This document shows positions 1 through 9,163 of a stretch of 64,000 nt of DNA, piece by piece (the first letter of the stretch is position 1; the number at the start of each line of letters is the position of its first letter). A program made the translations under genes and the position numbers. Source of the DNA: an uncultured Porphyromonadaceae bacterium (lineage in GTDB: Bacteria > Bacteroidota > Bacteroidia > Bacteroidales > Muribaculaceae); contig CAMWNH010000004.1 of NCBI GenBank assembly GCA_947175605.1, positions 1-64,000 of the forward strand, in the 5' to 3' direction. The notes under the pieces were generated by a model, which was given only the letters and a program-made list of their open reading frames with translations, had not been told where the DNA came from and did no database searches.

Positions 1-85
1 CCCCCTTTTTTTTTTAATCATACGGCCACCACCTCTATCTACACCTCTCTATTCTTCGGCAGGGTCATATGTTTATAAGAGACAG
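1..85. other. Sequencing adapter contamination (Illumina P5 + i5 index + Nextera read-1 transposon end)
   Basis: Positions 16-44 match the 29-nt Illumina P5 flow-cell sequence with 4 substitutions, all at template G. Positions 45-52 (CTCTCTAT) equal the Nextera i5 index N/S502. Positions 53-85 match the 33-nt Nextera read-1 adapter including the Tn5 mosaic end (ends TATAAGAGACAG) with 4 substitutions. A C5/T10 homopolymer precedes it. This is untrimmed library adapter with base-call errors at the end of a contig, not genome sequence. Genomic sequence starts near 86. Confidence 0.95.
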
Positions 86-106
86 GGGGCAAGCCCGGCG
101 GGGGGC

Positions 107-817
107 TCAGGCGATGTGGCGCCGACGGGCGAAGGAGACGACGAAGTAGAGTACGATGCTCCACATGAGTCCGGAAACGCCGTAGGCGATGATGAAGAGG
201 AGGGCTCCGAAGAGGAGTGAGTAGCGGCTGAAATTCTCGCGGAAGTCGAAGTTCTTGAACTTGAGGGAGTACATGGGGAATTCGGCCACCATCGCGGCGC
301 ACATGGCGATGACGAGGAGGACGCAGACAGCGGTGCCGGGATAGCCGTAGCGCTCGATCCAAGCGGATGCTCCGATCCAGAAGATGGCGTTGGCGGGGAT
401 GGGGAGGCCGCGGAAGCTTACGGTCTGGCGTGTGTCGTTGTTGAACTTGGCGAGGCGCAGGGCTCCGAAGGGGGCGAGAAGCAGGGCTACATAGCAGAGC
501 CATGCATTGGCGGGCGCGGCGTTAAGGAGCATGACGTTGAGGAGCATCATAGCGGGCGCAACGCCGAAGCTGACGAGGTCGGAGAGGGAATCAAGGTCCT
601 TGCCCAGAGGGGAGAAGGCCTTGAGGAGGCGCGCAGCGGCGCCATCGCAGAAGTCGAACAGGGCTGCTGCGGCAATGGCGAGCCAGCACCAGTGGAGGCC
701 GGGCATGGAGCCGAAGGAGGCATCGCTATGGAAGGCGAAGAAAATGGCGGCGCAGCCCGAGAGGAGGTTGAGGCAGGTGATTGTGTTGGGGATATACTGC
801 TTGATGTGTATTGCCAT
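107..817 (-). CDS. pssA: CDP-diacylglycerol--serine O-phosphatidyltransferase
   Basis: This integral membrane enzyme makes phosphatidylserine from CDP-diacylglycerol and serine, the first committed step to phosphatidylethanolamine. The 236-residue protein carries the full CDP-alcohol phosphotransferase signature DG-x2-AR-x8-G-x3-D-x3-D at residues 58-80 (D58, G59, R63, G72, D76, D80), and the rest is mostly hydrophobic helices. It lies 30 bp downstream of psd on the same strand, so the two consecutive pathway enzymes are probably co-transcribed. It is intact: the stop codon lies 20 bases inside the adapter junction at 85. Confidence 0.93.
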   Translation of the reverse strand: MAIHIKQYIPNTITCLNLLSGCAAIFFAFHSDASFGSMPGLHWCWLAIAAAALFDFCDGAAARLLKAFSPLGKDLDSLSDLVSFGVAPAMMLLNVMLLNAAPANAWLCYVALLLAPFGALRLAKFNNDTRQTVSFRGLPIPANAIFWIGASAWIERYGYPGTAVCVLLVIAMCAAMVAEFPMYSLKFKNFDFRENFSRYSLLFGALLFIIAYGVSGLMWSIVLYFVVSFARRRHIA

Positions 818-847
818 GTGGGGTATGGGGAGAGGGAGGGGGCGGTG

Positions 848-1516
848 TCAGGGCCGGAGGTGTCCGAGGACGGTGATTCCGCCGGTTGTCTTTTCGCCTA
901 TGCGGGCGTTAATTTCCGTGCCCAAGGGGAGGTAGAGGTCGATTCGGGAGCCGAATTTGATGAATCCCATGTGGTCTTCGATGGAGGCTTCGACTCCGGG
1001 CTCGGCGTATGTGACTATCCGTCGGGCCATAGCGCCGGCGACCTGGCGCATGAGGACGAGCTGTCCGGCAGGAGTGCGTATTACCACGGTAGAGCGTTCG
1101 TTCTCGGTGCTGGACTTGGGGAGGTAGGCGGCCATGAATCGACCGGGATGATGGGCGGTGAAGATTACCTCGCCGTTGACGGGGAACCAGTTGGCATGGA
1201 CGTTGAGGACGCTCATGAACACCGAGAGCTGAATGCAACGGCACTTGAGGTATTCGGGCTCGTAGACTTCTTCTAGGGCGACGACCGTGCCGTCGGCGCT
1301 TGAAACGACGACATTTTCCTGCGGGCCGACGAAGTGGCGACGCGGGGAACGGAAGAAGTTGACGAGGAAGAAGTAGAGGATGCCGAGGATGACTGACGCA
1401 ACGATGGCTATGACTGTGGGCTTGACCCAAAGCCATAGGGGAACTACTATCAGCAGAATGAGGACAGCAGCAATAAAGAGCAGATGATTGCCTTCGTGGT
1501 GTATTTTTACTCTCAT
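848..1516 (-). CDS. psd: Phosphatidylserine decarboxylase (short, archaeal/Bacteroidetes-type)
   Basis: It decarboxylates phosphatidylserine to phosphatidylethanolamine at the membrane. The 222-residue proenzyme has two N-terminal hydrophobic segments (about residues 12-30 and 35-53). Near the C terminus it has the G189-S190 pair within FGSRIDLYLP, the self-cleavage site where Ser becomes the pyruvoyl cofactor. The size fits the short Psd subfamily rather than the 320-residue E. coli type. It is first in a psd-pssA operon. A -7 box lies at 1580-1587 and a GC-rich hairpin occupies the leader (1533-1557). Confidence 0.92.
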   Translation of the reverse strand: MRVKIHHEGNHLLFIAAVLILLIVVPLWLWVKPTVIAIVASVILGILYFFLVNFFRSPRRHFVGPQENVVVSSADGTVVALEEVYEPEYLKCRCIQLSVFMSVLNVHANWFPVNGEVIFTAHHPGRFMAAYLPKSSTENERSTVVIRTPAGQLVLMRQVAGAMARRIVTYAEPGVEASIEDHMGFIKFGSRIDLYLPLGTEINARIGEKTTGGITVLGHLRP

Positions 1517-1532
1517 CGGTCAGATAATCGGC

Positions 1533-1557
1533 GACGCGGGCGGAGCGCCCGCGCGTC
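1533..1557 (-). promoter_or_regulatory. GC-rich hairpin in the psd leader
   Basis: Arms 1535-1542 and 1546-1553 pair perfectly over 8 G/C pairs around a 3-nt loop, with two further pairs beyond a 2-nt bulge. On the minus strand it sits between the psd promoter (1580-1587) and the ATG at 1516, about 16 nt before the start. No T-run follows, so it is not a classical terminator. It could affect translation or limit read-through from the upstream GH81 gene. Confidence 0.5.
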
Positions 1558-1579
1558 GTATTGCGGTTTGTTGCGTCTG

Positions 1580-1587
1580 CAAATATA
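1580..1587 (-). promoter_or_regulatory. Bacteroidetes -7 box (TATATTTG) of psd-pssA
   Basis: The minus strand reads TATATTTG, an exact TAnnTTTG match, 63 nt upstream of the psd ATG and downstream of the GH81 stop codon. Confidence 0.6.
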
Positions 1588-1627
1588 CGTCTTTATTTTT
1601 ATTTATGCCAATAGGAGCGGTGTTTTT

Positions 1628-4600
1628 TTAGTTTTTATAATATACGGAGCGGCCCGGGACAATATAGAAGCCGCGGGCAGGCGTGGTCGGGAGGCGTCGG
1701 CCCTGAAGGTCGAAGTACATTTCGGAGCTGCTGTCGAGGGTGATGTTCTCGACCCCGGAAGTATCGGCAATCCTGCGCAAGCCATAGACACGCCATTCGT
1801 AGATGCTGAAGCCATAAGCCTCGAGGGCACGCCTGTCGCAATTGATGCGCACGTGCGAAGCGGCCACCGGTTGGAACGCTATCTTTTCCGTGCCTCCGGG
1901 GGCGTTTGCGGCGGAGTATATCTCCGTCCAGTTGCTGCCGTCGGTGCTTGCCTGAATGCGGTACTGACGGGCGAAGGCGCCTTCCCAAAGGATTTCCATG
2001 CGGTCGATCTCATATTTGTCGAGCAGGTCGATGGCTATCCACTGGTCGTCGGCCCAGTCGCTTTCCCAACGTGTGGAGGTGTTGCCGTCGTTGACGAAGG
2101 ATGCCTTATTGCCGTCGCGGACGGAGGAGGCAGCGGCGGGTTTGCCGAGCGCGAGATTGGCATCGCGGAGGGGTACCACGCTGATCTTTGCGGATGCGAG
2201 CGAGCCGAAGCGAACGGTGTAGACGCCCGGGGCAGAGGATGCGAAAATGCCAGTGGCGGGGTCGTAGGTTGCGAGGTCAGTGGGGATGCCGCCGCTATCG
2301 GTGACAGCGATGTCGATGTCGGCATCGGCCATGCGGCACGGGGCACCGAACTGATTGAGGAGCGTGGCCGTGAGAACGGCGCTCTCGCCTTCGATGATGG
2401 TAAGATCCGAGGCGGAGAGCTCTATTCCTGCGATGCGCTCGGCTTCGTTGATGAAAGTGTAGGCGGAAGTGGCTATTCCGCCGGGGGCTGTAGCCGTGAC
2501 AGTGTACAGGCCATAGGAGCGCGGGATGAAGCGATTGCCGGCGAACTCGGCCGGCTTGTCGGCGCTCCAGTGCACGCTGATGTCGCGTTTCTCGCCGGAG
2601 AGCGTGTAGGCGCGGGGGGCGAGAATTAATGTGGCGTGCTGATCGGCGACCTGCGGGAGAGCGAAATCGATGCCGAGGACGTCGTCGGGGCCAAGGGATG
2701 CGCCGAGGCCGTAGACTGTCATTTCGTGGATGGAGTAGCCCCAAGCCGTGGCACGCCTGCGGCCATGCACACGCACATATCGGCCGCGCGCACCGATTGC
2801 GGTTTCGCGATTGCCGGGGCCGGCGGCTGTCTCGGGAGTGACGGATGTCCATTCGCCATCGGCAGGAAGGCTGACGGTGCGCTGCTGTCCGGCAAAATCG
2901 CCGGTGTGGGTGGTCATGACGCAGCCGTCGGGAGCAATCTCGATGTCGTAGGCAGCGGCATAGGCAGCTTCCCAATTGATGAGTACGCGGGATATGAAGC
3001 AGTCGGCGCCGAGGTCGAGCATGATCCACTGGTCGTCGGTATGGGCGCTGCCCCAGCGTGTGGAGAGGTTGCCGTCGTTGACGAATTCGGGGAGGCAGCC
3101 CGCATTTTCGGCACTCGAGCCCACCGGGATTGCCCCAGCGGAAACCAGGGGCATGGGAGGGGTGATGAAGGTGGCTGCGGAGGCCGAAGCATCGGCGGTG
3201 TAGGCCGTGAGGGTGAAGTTGCCGACGCGCGAGGGGGTGAAGGTGGCGGAAACAGGTGTGGTGTTACCGCTGTCGTCGGTGATGGTCCAGCGGGCGTCGG
3301 AGACTTCGGTGTCGACACCGTACTGATCGACAGTGTGAAGGGCAAGGGACAGAGGTGTGCCGACTTCTAGCATTGCGGGGAGGCCTTCGATGCGGACGGA
3401 CTGAACCTGCGGGCGGTCGTTGACGGTGAAGCCGAGAGTGGCGGTGATATCGCCGCTACGCAGCGTGAGAGCGAATACGGACCCCCGGGGAGCATCGGCC
3501 GGGACGCTCAGACGTGACCCTTCAAGCGTGGCGGGGACACCGTCGGGGAGAGACAGCACGACGGGCTCGCCGGCGATGGCCGCGCCGTACTGGTCGAGGA
3601 TCCGCGAGGAGATAAGCGTAGAGGAGCCGGGAGGCAGTATACGGCCTTCGGAGGAAGATGCGTCAATGGACTCGGGGCGAGCGGGCCCGGTAAAGACCGT
3701 AAGGCGACGAGGCGGGGCCTGAACGCTGCGGACGAGGGCGCCGGAGGCATCCGTGAAGCGGACGGTACGATCGGTATGGCCGGGATTGTAGACCATGAAT
3801 ATCTGATTGCGATCCTTGACGTAGGCCTGCGCGGTGGGGATGTCGGCACTGATGCCGAAATCGGGTTCGCCCCAAGTGAGATGGCTGTGGGTGACGTAAT
3901 AGGAAATATGTCCTGTGCTGACGGCCTTGGCGATATGCAGGTTCTCGCGCCAGGCCCGGGCGAATATGGATGCGGCCTGCTGCGGGTCGGCCCTCTGGAG
4001 ATAGGAGAGAGTGACATTGCCCCAGTCGTTTAGGGCAAGGGGCTCGATGGTTTCGCCGCTGTCGGTGTTGACAGTGGGTTCGAACCACTTGTGGGAATAG
4101 GCGGAATTTGCGCCGGACATCATGTCGTCATAGGCCCAAGCGACGAAATCGGTGTCCCATGAAAGATAGTCGAGCGCCGGGGATACGGGCATCCATTGTA
4201 TGCCGTGCATGAAGAGCGGATCGCCCCCGAACCACGTCCACCAGCCTATGCCTTTGCCGGTGATGTTGGAGTTGTAGGCGTAGGGGTATTCGTTGTAGTC
4301 GTAATTGCCGGATCGGTCGCCTTTTCCGGGCCAGGGCTTGCGTCCGCCGGCATTGGCGGGACGCGGGGAGTCGACATCATACCAATACTCGCGGGTGGCG
4401 CGAGCTTCGGTGCTCCAGCCGAAGAGGCCGGCATCGCGCATCTCCCGGTTGCCGAGGGCCACCCCAAGGAGATAGATGCCGCCCCACCCTTGCATTGCCT
4501 CGGAGGTTGATTCCTGGCCATTGCCATTGTCGTTGCCGGCATCGCCCATGCCTCCGGCCCAGGAGTGGCCGCACCAGGGGTCGAGGGTTCGGAGGAAGGG

Positions 4601-6154
4601 GAAACGGGTGTCGTCCTTGTCCCAGTTGGCGTAATCCTTGGCTATGAGGGTGAGTATTTCGGCGTAATTGGCGGCGAAGTCGGGGTCTTCGAGGCAAAGA
4701 AGCGCGGCGGCGTAGGTGAAGTAGCCGTAGTGGAAGTGGTGGTCATTGAAGGCGTCGGAGTCGTATGAGACGTCGAAGCCGAGCATGGCTCCCCATCGGG
4801 GATAGTAGCTGAAGAAGAATGTATTCTCGCCGGGAGTGTATGTGAGCCAGTTTTCGAATGCTTCGCGGAGACGCGTGCGGGAGGTTTCGTATATGTCGGT
4901 ATGGCCCGTTTCCTTGGCGAACATCATGTTGAGGGCCATCTGCGTGAGGCCCTTGCCGCCCCAGTAGGTGTCGCCGCCGAAACTGCCGGCGGAGGCGTAG
5001 CTCTGCATGAGCTCGCGCATGATGGTGGGGTCATAGCCGTCGACGGGCGCATTGCCCTCGACGGGGGCGGCATAAGACGGGAGCATACCGGAGAAAGGGT
5101 ATGAATAGCTAAACTCGCCCGTGGGGGAAACGGCCATCTTCATTTGTCCGCGCGGTGTGAGGTATGCGGGGCCGCCATCGAAATTTAGGTTGGCGCCGGG
5201 GAGGGCATATTTATATGCGTGCGGCAGGAAGCCCTGCATGACGGGAGCTTCGGCGTCGGGGTTGCGCAGATTCTCGGCAATGACGGTCCAGAAGGTGGCC
5301 AGCCGCGATGTACTTTCGTCGAAGCTCCAGCTGACGGATGTGGATCGCGGAATGGAGGTTGCGTAGGGAGCGAAGGTCTGAAGATCGGACTCGGAACGGA
5401 GGAGCGCCACCACGAGCCACGGACAATCGGCGTCGGGCTGCATGGCTCCGTCGACGAGGCGCAGATGCACGCCCGCGGGGAAATAGATGCCGTAGAGGTC
5501 GGCGCCTATGCGGATTCCGGCGCAGGCTGTGCTTTCGGCGAAGAGTTCGGGGGCCTGGCTGAAGCGGATTTCAGGGGTGAGGCCGCTGAATTCGAACCAG
5601 GTGAACGGGGAGCCGTGCGCGGCCGTGACGCGCATCTCGCCTGTGCCAGCTGCATCGGGCATGCGCAGTACGACGTCCCAGTCGTGCCAGTCGGCGGCTA
5701 TTGTAGCGTCGGCTTTCCAACGGAGGGCTCCGACGGTGAGGTTAGTTCGGGATTTGATTTCCTTGCCTGCGTCGGCCCAATAGGTTGGGTAATTGATCTG
5801 AACGCCATCCTCGGATGTACGCAGCATGGAGGGATAGCTCCAGAGGGATCCACTGTAGCGGCTTGCGAGGACGTCGGTCCACCAGTCGTTGGTGGGGAGC
5901 GGACGGCCGGGCACTTCGATGCCGTCGCGGGATGTGGAGGGTAGCTCGTCGACATACAGCTTTCGGGACAGCATCCTGGTGGCGTTGAAGCCGGAGTGCT
6001 CATCGGTGGCTGCCTTGTAGGCCGGCGGCATGGAGGCATACGAACCGGCACCGGAGGAGACTACGGACTGCGCGAGGACAGGAAGACCCGAGGCGAGGAC
6101 GGCGAGCAGTGCGCAGACAGAACGGCGCATTGCGCGAAGGCAAGAAGTGGACAT
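1628..6154 (-). CDS. Secreted GH81 endo-1,3-beta-glucanase with two F5/8-type C domains
   Basis: A 1508-residue exported enzyme expected to cut beta-1,3-glucan (laminarin-like or fungal glucan). The start at 6154 is chosen because the sequence after it reads as a signal peptide (MRRSVCALLAVLASG, cleavage near VLAQS); an in-frame ATG 8 codons on is possible, and longer readings lack sense. The GH81 domain (about residues 55-720) has NDWWTDVL and LWSYPS near its start, D471 in NDHHFHYG, and E548/E552 in QESTSE; this D and the E-x3-E pair are the known GH81 active-site residues. Ig-like linkers follow, then two discoidin/F5-8C domains with matching FVNDGN-STRW starts, and a C-terminal strand with DLQGRR and GFYIVPG typical of Bacteroidales secreted proteins. 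It lies 47 bp after an unknown gene with no visible promoter between. Confidence 0.9.
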   Translation of the reverse strand: MSTSCLRAMRRSVCALLAVLASGLPVLAQSVVSSGAGSYASMPPAYKAATDEHSGFNATRMLSRKLYVDELPSTSRDGIEVPGRPLPTNDWWTDVLASRYSGSLWSYPSMLRTSEDGVQINYPTYWADAGKEIKSRTNLTVGALRWKADATIAADWHDWDVVLRMPDAAGTGEMRVTAAHGSPFTWFEFSGLTPEIRFSQAPELFAESTACAGIRIGADLYGIYFPAGVHLRLVDGAMQPDADCPWLVVALLRSESDLQTFAPYATSIPRSTSVSWSFDESTSRLATFWTVIAENLRNPDAEAPVMQGFLPHAYKYALPGANLNFDGGPAYLTPRGQMKMAVSPTGEFSYSYPFSGMLPSYAAPVEGNAPVDGYDPTIMRELMQSYASAGSFGGDTYWGGKGLTQMALNMMFAKETGHTDIYETSRTRLREAFENWLTYTPGENTFFFSYYPRWGAMLGFDVSYDSDAFNDHHFHYGYFTYAAALLCLEDPDFAANYAEILTLIAKDYANWDKDDTRFPFLRTLDPWCGHSWAGGMGDAGNDNGNGQESTSEAMQGWGGIYLLGVALGNREMRDAGLFGWSTEARATREYWYDVDSPRPANAGGRKPWPGKGDRSGNYDYNEYPYAYNSNITGKGIGWWTWFGGDPLFMHGIQWMPVSPALDYLSWDTDFVAWAYDDMMSGANSAYSHKWFEPTVNTDSGETIEPLALNDWGNVTLSYLQRADPQQAASIFARAWRENLHIAKAVSTGHISYYVTHSHLTWGEPDFGISADIPTAQAYVKDRNQIFMVYNPGHTDRTVRFTDASGALVRSVQAPPRRLTVFTGPARPESIDASSSEGRILPPGSSTLISSRILDQYGAAIAGEPVVLSLPDGVPATLEGSRLSVPADAPRGSVFALTLRSGDITATLGFTVNDRPQVQSVRIEGLPAMLEVGTPLSLALHTVDQYGVDTEVSDARWTITDDSGNTTPVSATFTPSRVGNFTLTAYTADASASAATFITPPMPLVSAGAIPVGSSAENAGCLPEFVNDGNLSTRWGSAHTDDQWIMLDLGADCFISRVLINWEAAYAAAYDIEIAPDGCVMTTHTGDFAGQQRTVSLPADGEWTSVTPETAAGPGNRETAIGARGRYVRVHGRRRATAWGYSIHEMTVYGLGASLGPDDVLGIDFALPQVADQHATLILAPRAYTLSGEKRDISVHWSADKPAEFAGNRFIPRSYGLYTVTATAPGGIATSAYTFINEAERIAGIELSASDLTIIEGESAVLTATLLNQFGAPCRMADADIDIAVTDSGGIPTDLATYDPATGIFASSAPGVYTVRFGSLASAKISVVPLRDANLALGKPAAASSVRDGNKASFVNDGNTSTRWESDWADDQWIAIDLLDKYEIDRMEILWEGAFARQYRIQASTDGSNWTEIYSAANAPGGTEKIAFQPVAASHVRINCDRRALEAYGFSIYEWRVYGLRRIADTSGVENITLDSSSEMYFDLQGRRLPTTPARGFYIVPGRSVYYKN

Positions 6155-6201
6155 CGTGATATGTTGGATTTTTTGATTGACGCGGGAGAGAGGTGGCGGA
6201 A

Positions 6202-7836
6202 TCAGTATGTGCACTGTTCGGGCCAGATGGCGTTGAGGCCTTTTTCGGTGGCGTAGGAGGCGCCGACGGTGGTGACAGCATGGTCGAGCTCGGGGGCCCA
6301 GAGCTCTTCGAGGGTGGCGGCATCGTCGGCCGGGAGCAGTCGGCCGTTGGGTCCGCCGGTCCAGTCGAAGCCGGGTATGGCGTCGGCGAGGAGATCGCAG
6401 GTGATGAGCGAGGGATGGCGGGGATCCATTATGAAGTTGGGCTTGAGCTCGACGAGCCAGCCCCGGCCGTCGGCCGAGGGAAAGGGATTGGAGCTGAGTA
6501 TTCCGCTCATGACCACTCCCCGGGGCATGCGCGAGGAGGTGCAGATCATGAAGAAGCGATCGCCGATGCGGGCGGAGGTGTGCTCGGTGATTTCCCACTC
6601 GGGTGTGAGGAGCTGGAACTTGGGGATGTAGCTCCGGAATTCGCGGATGGAGGGGCCGTTGACACCGGGACGCCAGAAGAAAACGAAGGTATTGGCGCCG
6701 GCGGGGGCTCCCATTCCGGGATATACGGGACGGGTGAAGGGCGAGGAGGAGATGTATCTGGAGGCTCCGGAGAGCATCTCCGCGGCCCGGGCGTCGTCGA
6801 CCGGCTCCTCGGCGAAATATTGGTATTCGTCGATGAATGTTCCGGGGACGCCTTCGATGAGGGAGCGGATGCAGGTGAAGGGCACTACGGCAAGCTGGTC
6901 GCGGGCTTCGATGTCGACAAAGCTAAGATAGTCGGCATAGAGCAGGAGCTGCGGGGCTGGCACGGGAGAGCCTTCGGGCATGCCCATGGGTATGGCGCTC
7001 ATGGAGAAGAAGGCCGTGCGATCGCCATTGCCGAGCTCGGCAAGTATGCGTCGGGCGTCTTCTTCGGTGAAGTCATTGTTTTCCATGGCCTCGCGCTCGG
7101 CGGGATCGTCGACGTGGCGCACGAGGCAGCGACCTGTGGCCGTGGGCTGAGCGTCCTCATACTTCCATTGCACGGAGGCGAGGTAGGATGTGAGGCGGCG
7201 ATATGCGGCGGCCGTGGACTCGGAGGGTGCTTTGAGGGGATAGAGGCGGATGGAGGAGAGCAGTCGCGGCCCGATGACGGCGGGGAAGTTGAAGCACTTG
7301 AGGACTATGGGGAAGGAACCCCGGAGAGCGGTGACGAAGAGGCGCGCGAAGTCCATGAGCATGCATTGGGAGATCCACGCGGGGGAGAAGAGCTCTTCAC
7401 CGGAGGAGGGCTGCGGGATGTAGTCGGGATCGCAGATCTGGCGGTCGAACTCGGGGGGATTGCCCGTAAGCTCTCCGAGCTTCAGGCCGAGGAATGTGGC
7501 GAGGATGTAATCGCCGGGGGATGCGGGTGTGACCAACCCGACACCGACGGATGCTGCGCGGGCGTGGAGAAACACGCCGCGCAGCCCTATGTTGCGGGCA
7601 CAGACTACGAGGTCTGAGCCTTCCCGGGGCTCGCCTTCAGGGTCTTCGTCATCGTACTGCGGGAACAGGTCGGCGCCGGGGAATTCCTCGTCGGCGGGAG
7701 TGCCCTCGGAGCCGGGGCCTGCGTGGCGCAGGTCTCGTACAACGATGTCGGACTTTATTGCGTCGCAGGCCTGATTGATGACCGAATCAAACTCGATGAG
7801 CCTGTCGGTGGCGAAGGAGAAGGCGATGATAGACAC
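6202..7836 (-). CDS. Conserved-looking protein of unknown function, 544 aa
   Basis: I do not recognise a named family. It has no signal peptide or membrane helices and is probably cytoplasmic. The first 330 residues are acidic and featureless to the eye. The last 150 residues contain a compact block (RIGDRFFMICTSSR...GVVMSGILSSNPF, then VELKPNFIMDP and IPGFDWTGG) that looks like a small beta-rich domain, perhaps PUA/ASCH/EVE-like; that comparison is a weak guess. The ATG is 6 bp after the tyrS stop, so it is almost certainly co-transcribed with tyrS. Codon use and GC content match its neighbours, so nothing suggests recent transfer. Confidence 0.75.
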   Translation of the reverse strand: MSIIAFSFATDRLIEFDSVINQACDAIKSDIVVRDLRHAGPGSEGTPADEEFPGADLFPQYDDEDPEGEPREGSDLVVCARNIGLRGVFLHARAASVGVGLVTPASPGDYILATFLGLKLGELTGNPPEFDRQICDPDYIPQPSSGEELFSPAWISQCMLMDFARLFVTALRGSFPIVLKCFNFPAVIGPRLLSSIRLYPLKAPSESTAAAYRRLTSYLASVQWKYEDAQPTATGRCLVRHVDDPAEREAMENNDFTEEDARRILAELGNGDRTAFFSMSAIPMGMPEGSPVPAPQLLLYADYLSFVDIEARDQLAVVPFTCIRSLIEGVPGTFIDEYQYFAEEPVDDARAAEMLSGASRYISSSPFTRPVYPGMGAPAGANTFVFFWRPGVNGPSIREFRSYIPKFQLLTPEWEITEHTSARIGDRFFMICTSSRMPRGVVMSGILSSNPFPSADGRGWLVELKPNFIMDPRHPSLITCDLLADAIPGFDWTGGPNGRLLPADDAATLEELWAPELDHAVTTVGASYATEKGLNAIWPEQCTY

Positions 7837-7842
7837 CGGAGA

Positions 7843-9135
7843 TTACTTTACGATAAGTAGATAATAGTTTTTCTTGCCTCGCTGCACGATGATGTAGCGG
7901 TCGTTGAGCAGGAGGTCGGTGGATGCTTCGGCGTTGGGGTCGGTGAGTTTTTCCTTGTTGACGGACACACCGCCACCCTGAACCATCTTGCGGAATTCGC
8001 CTTTGGAGGGGAATACGGCGGCTTTGTCGGTGAGCAGGTCGGCCATGCGGATACCGCTCTCGATGTCCTGACGGCTGACTTCGAATGTGGGCACGCCTTC
8101 GAACACGTCAAGCAGCGTATGCTCGTCGAGCTTGTGGAGTGTCTCGCCGGCCTTGTTGCTGAAGAGAATCTGTGAGGCCTCGACGGCTTTCTCGTAGTCC
8201 TCGGCGGAATGGACCATGGTGGTTATTTCCTTGGCGAGGCGCTTCTGCAGGGGACGGAGGCCGGGATCGGCTTTCTGCTCGGCCACGAGAGCTTCAATTT
8301 CCTCACGTCCAAGCTCTGTGAATATCTTGATGTACTTCTCGGCGTCCTCGTCGGAGACGTTGAGCCAGAACTGATAGAACTTGTAGGGGGATGTGTAGGC
8401 GGGGTCGAGCCATACGTTTCCGCTCTCGGTCTTGCCGAACTTGCCGCCGTCGGCCTTGGTGATGAGGGGGCAAGTGAGCGCGAAGGCTTCGCCGCCGAGT
8501 GTGCGGCGGATGAGCTCGGTGCCGGTGGTGATGTTGCCCCACTGGTCGGAGCCGCCGAGCTGCAGGCGGCAGTTCTTCTCGCGATAGAGGTTGAGGAAGT
8601 CGTAGCCCTGCACGAGCTGGTAGGAGAACTCGGTGAAGGACATACCCTCGTTGCTGTCGCGCGACAGGCGCTTCTTCACGGAATCCTTGGACATCATGTA
8701 GTTGACGGTGATGTGCTTGCCGACATCGCGGATGAAGTCGAGGAAGGAGAAGTTCTTCATCCAGTCGTAATTGTTGACGAGTTCGGCCGCGTTGGGCGCA
8801 TCGGAATCGAAATCAAGGAACTTCGCGAGCTGCTTCTTGATGGCTTCCTGGTTATGGCGGAGAGTGGCCTCATCGAGGAGCTTGCGCTCCTGGCTCTTCA
8901 TGGAGGGGTCGCCGATCATGCCGGTGGCACCGCCGACGAGTGCGATGGGCTTGTGGCCTGAGCGCTGGAAGTGCTTGAGCATCATCACGCCCACGAGGTG
9001 TCCGATATGGAGAGAGTCGGCCGTGGGGTCGATACCCAGGTAGGCCGTTGTCATTTCTTTTTTAAGTTGTTCTTCAGTTCCGGGCATGACAGTGTGGATC
9101 ATGCCACGCCAGGTGAGTTCGTCTATAAAGTCCAT
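7843..9135 (-). CDS. tyrS: Tyrosyl-tRNA synthetase
   Basis: A class I aminoacyl-tRNA synthetase that charges tRNA-Tyr. The start at 9135 ([11 protein letters not shown]) is chosen over a longer reading because the upstream codons overlap cdd and have no family character; this gives 430 residues, the usual TyrS size. HIGH is at residues 43-46 (SLHIGHLVG). The KMSKS loop appears as KFGKTESG, the form common in bacterial TyrS. An S4-like RNA-binding segment ends the protein. It follows cdd by 28 bp and precedes the unknown 544-aa gene by 6 bp. Confidence 0.97.
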   Translation of the reverse strand: MDFIDELTWRGMIHTVMPGTEEQLKKEMTTAYLGIDPTADSLHIGHLVGVMMLKHFQRSGHKPIALVGGATGMIGDPSMKSQERKLLDEATLRHNQEAIKKQLAKFLDFDSDAPNAAELVNNYDWMKNFSFLDFIRDVGKHITVNYMMSKDSVKKRLSRDSNEGMSFTEFSYQLVQGYDFLNLYREKNCRLQLGGSDQWGNITTGTELIRRTLGGEAFALTCPLITKADGGKFGKTESGNVWLDPAYTSPYKFYQFWLNVSDEDAEKYIKIFTELGREEIEALVAEQKADPGLRPLQKRLAKEITTMVHSAEDYEKAVEASQILFSNKAGETLHKLDEHTLLDVFEGVPTFEVSRQDIESGIRMADLLTDKAAVFPSKGEFRKMVQGGGVSVNKEKLTDPNAEASTDLLLNDRYIIVQRGKKNYYLLIVK

Positions 9136-9163
9136 TTCGATAGGGAGATTATATTGTATATGT

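Noticed and set aside
39..503. Minus-strand 154-residue reading frame
   Set aside because: It is an out-of-frame shadow of pssA and its end runs into adapter sequence.
1484..5944. Several long plus-strand frames (up to 381 codons) antisense to the GH81 gene
   Set aside because: High GC content removes stop codons on the opposite strand; the translations are Gly/Val/Asp-rich with no family motifs, while the minus strand reads a complete GH81 protein.
6155..6598. 148-residue N-terminal extension of the GH81 gene
   Set aside because: It is Arg/His-rich out-of-frame reading of the preceding gene; the signal peptide starts at 6154 or 6130.
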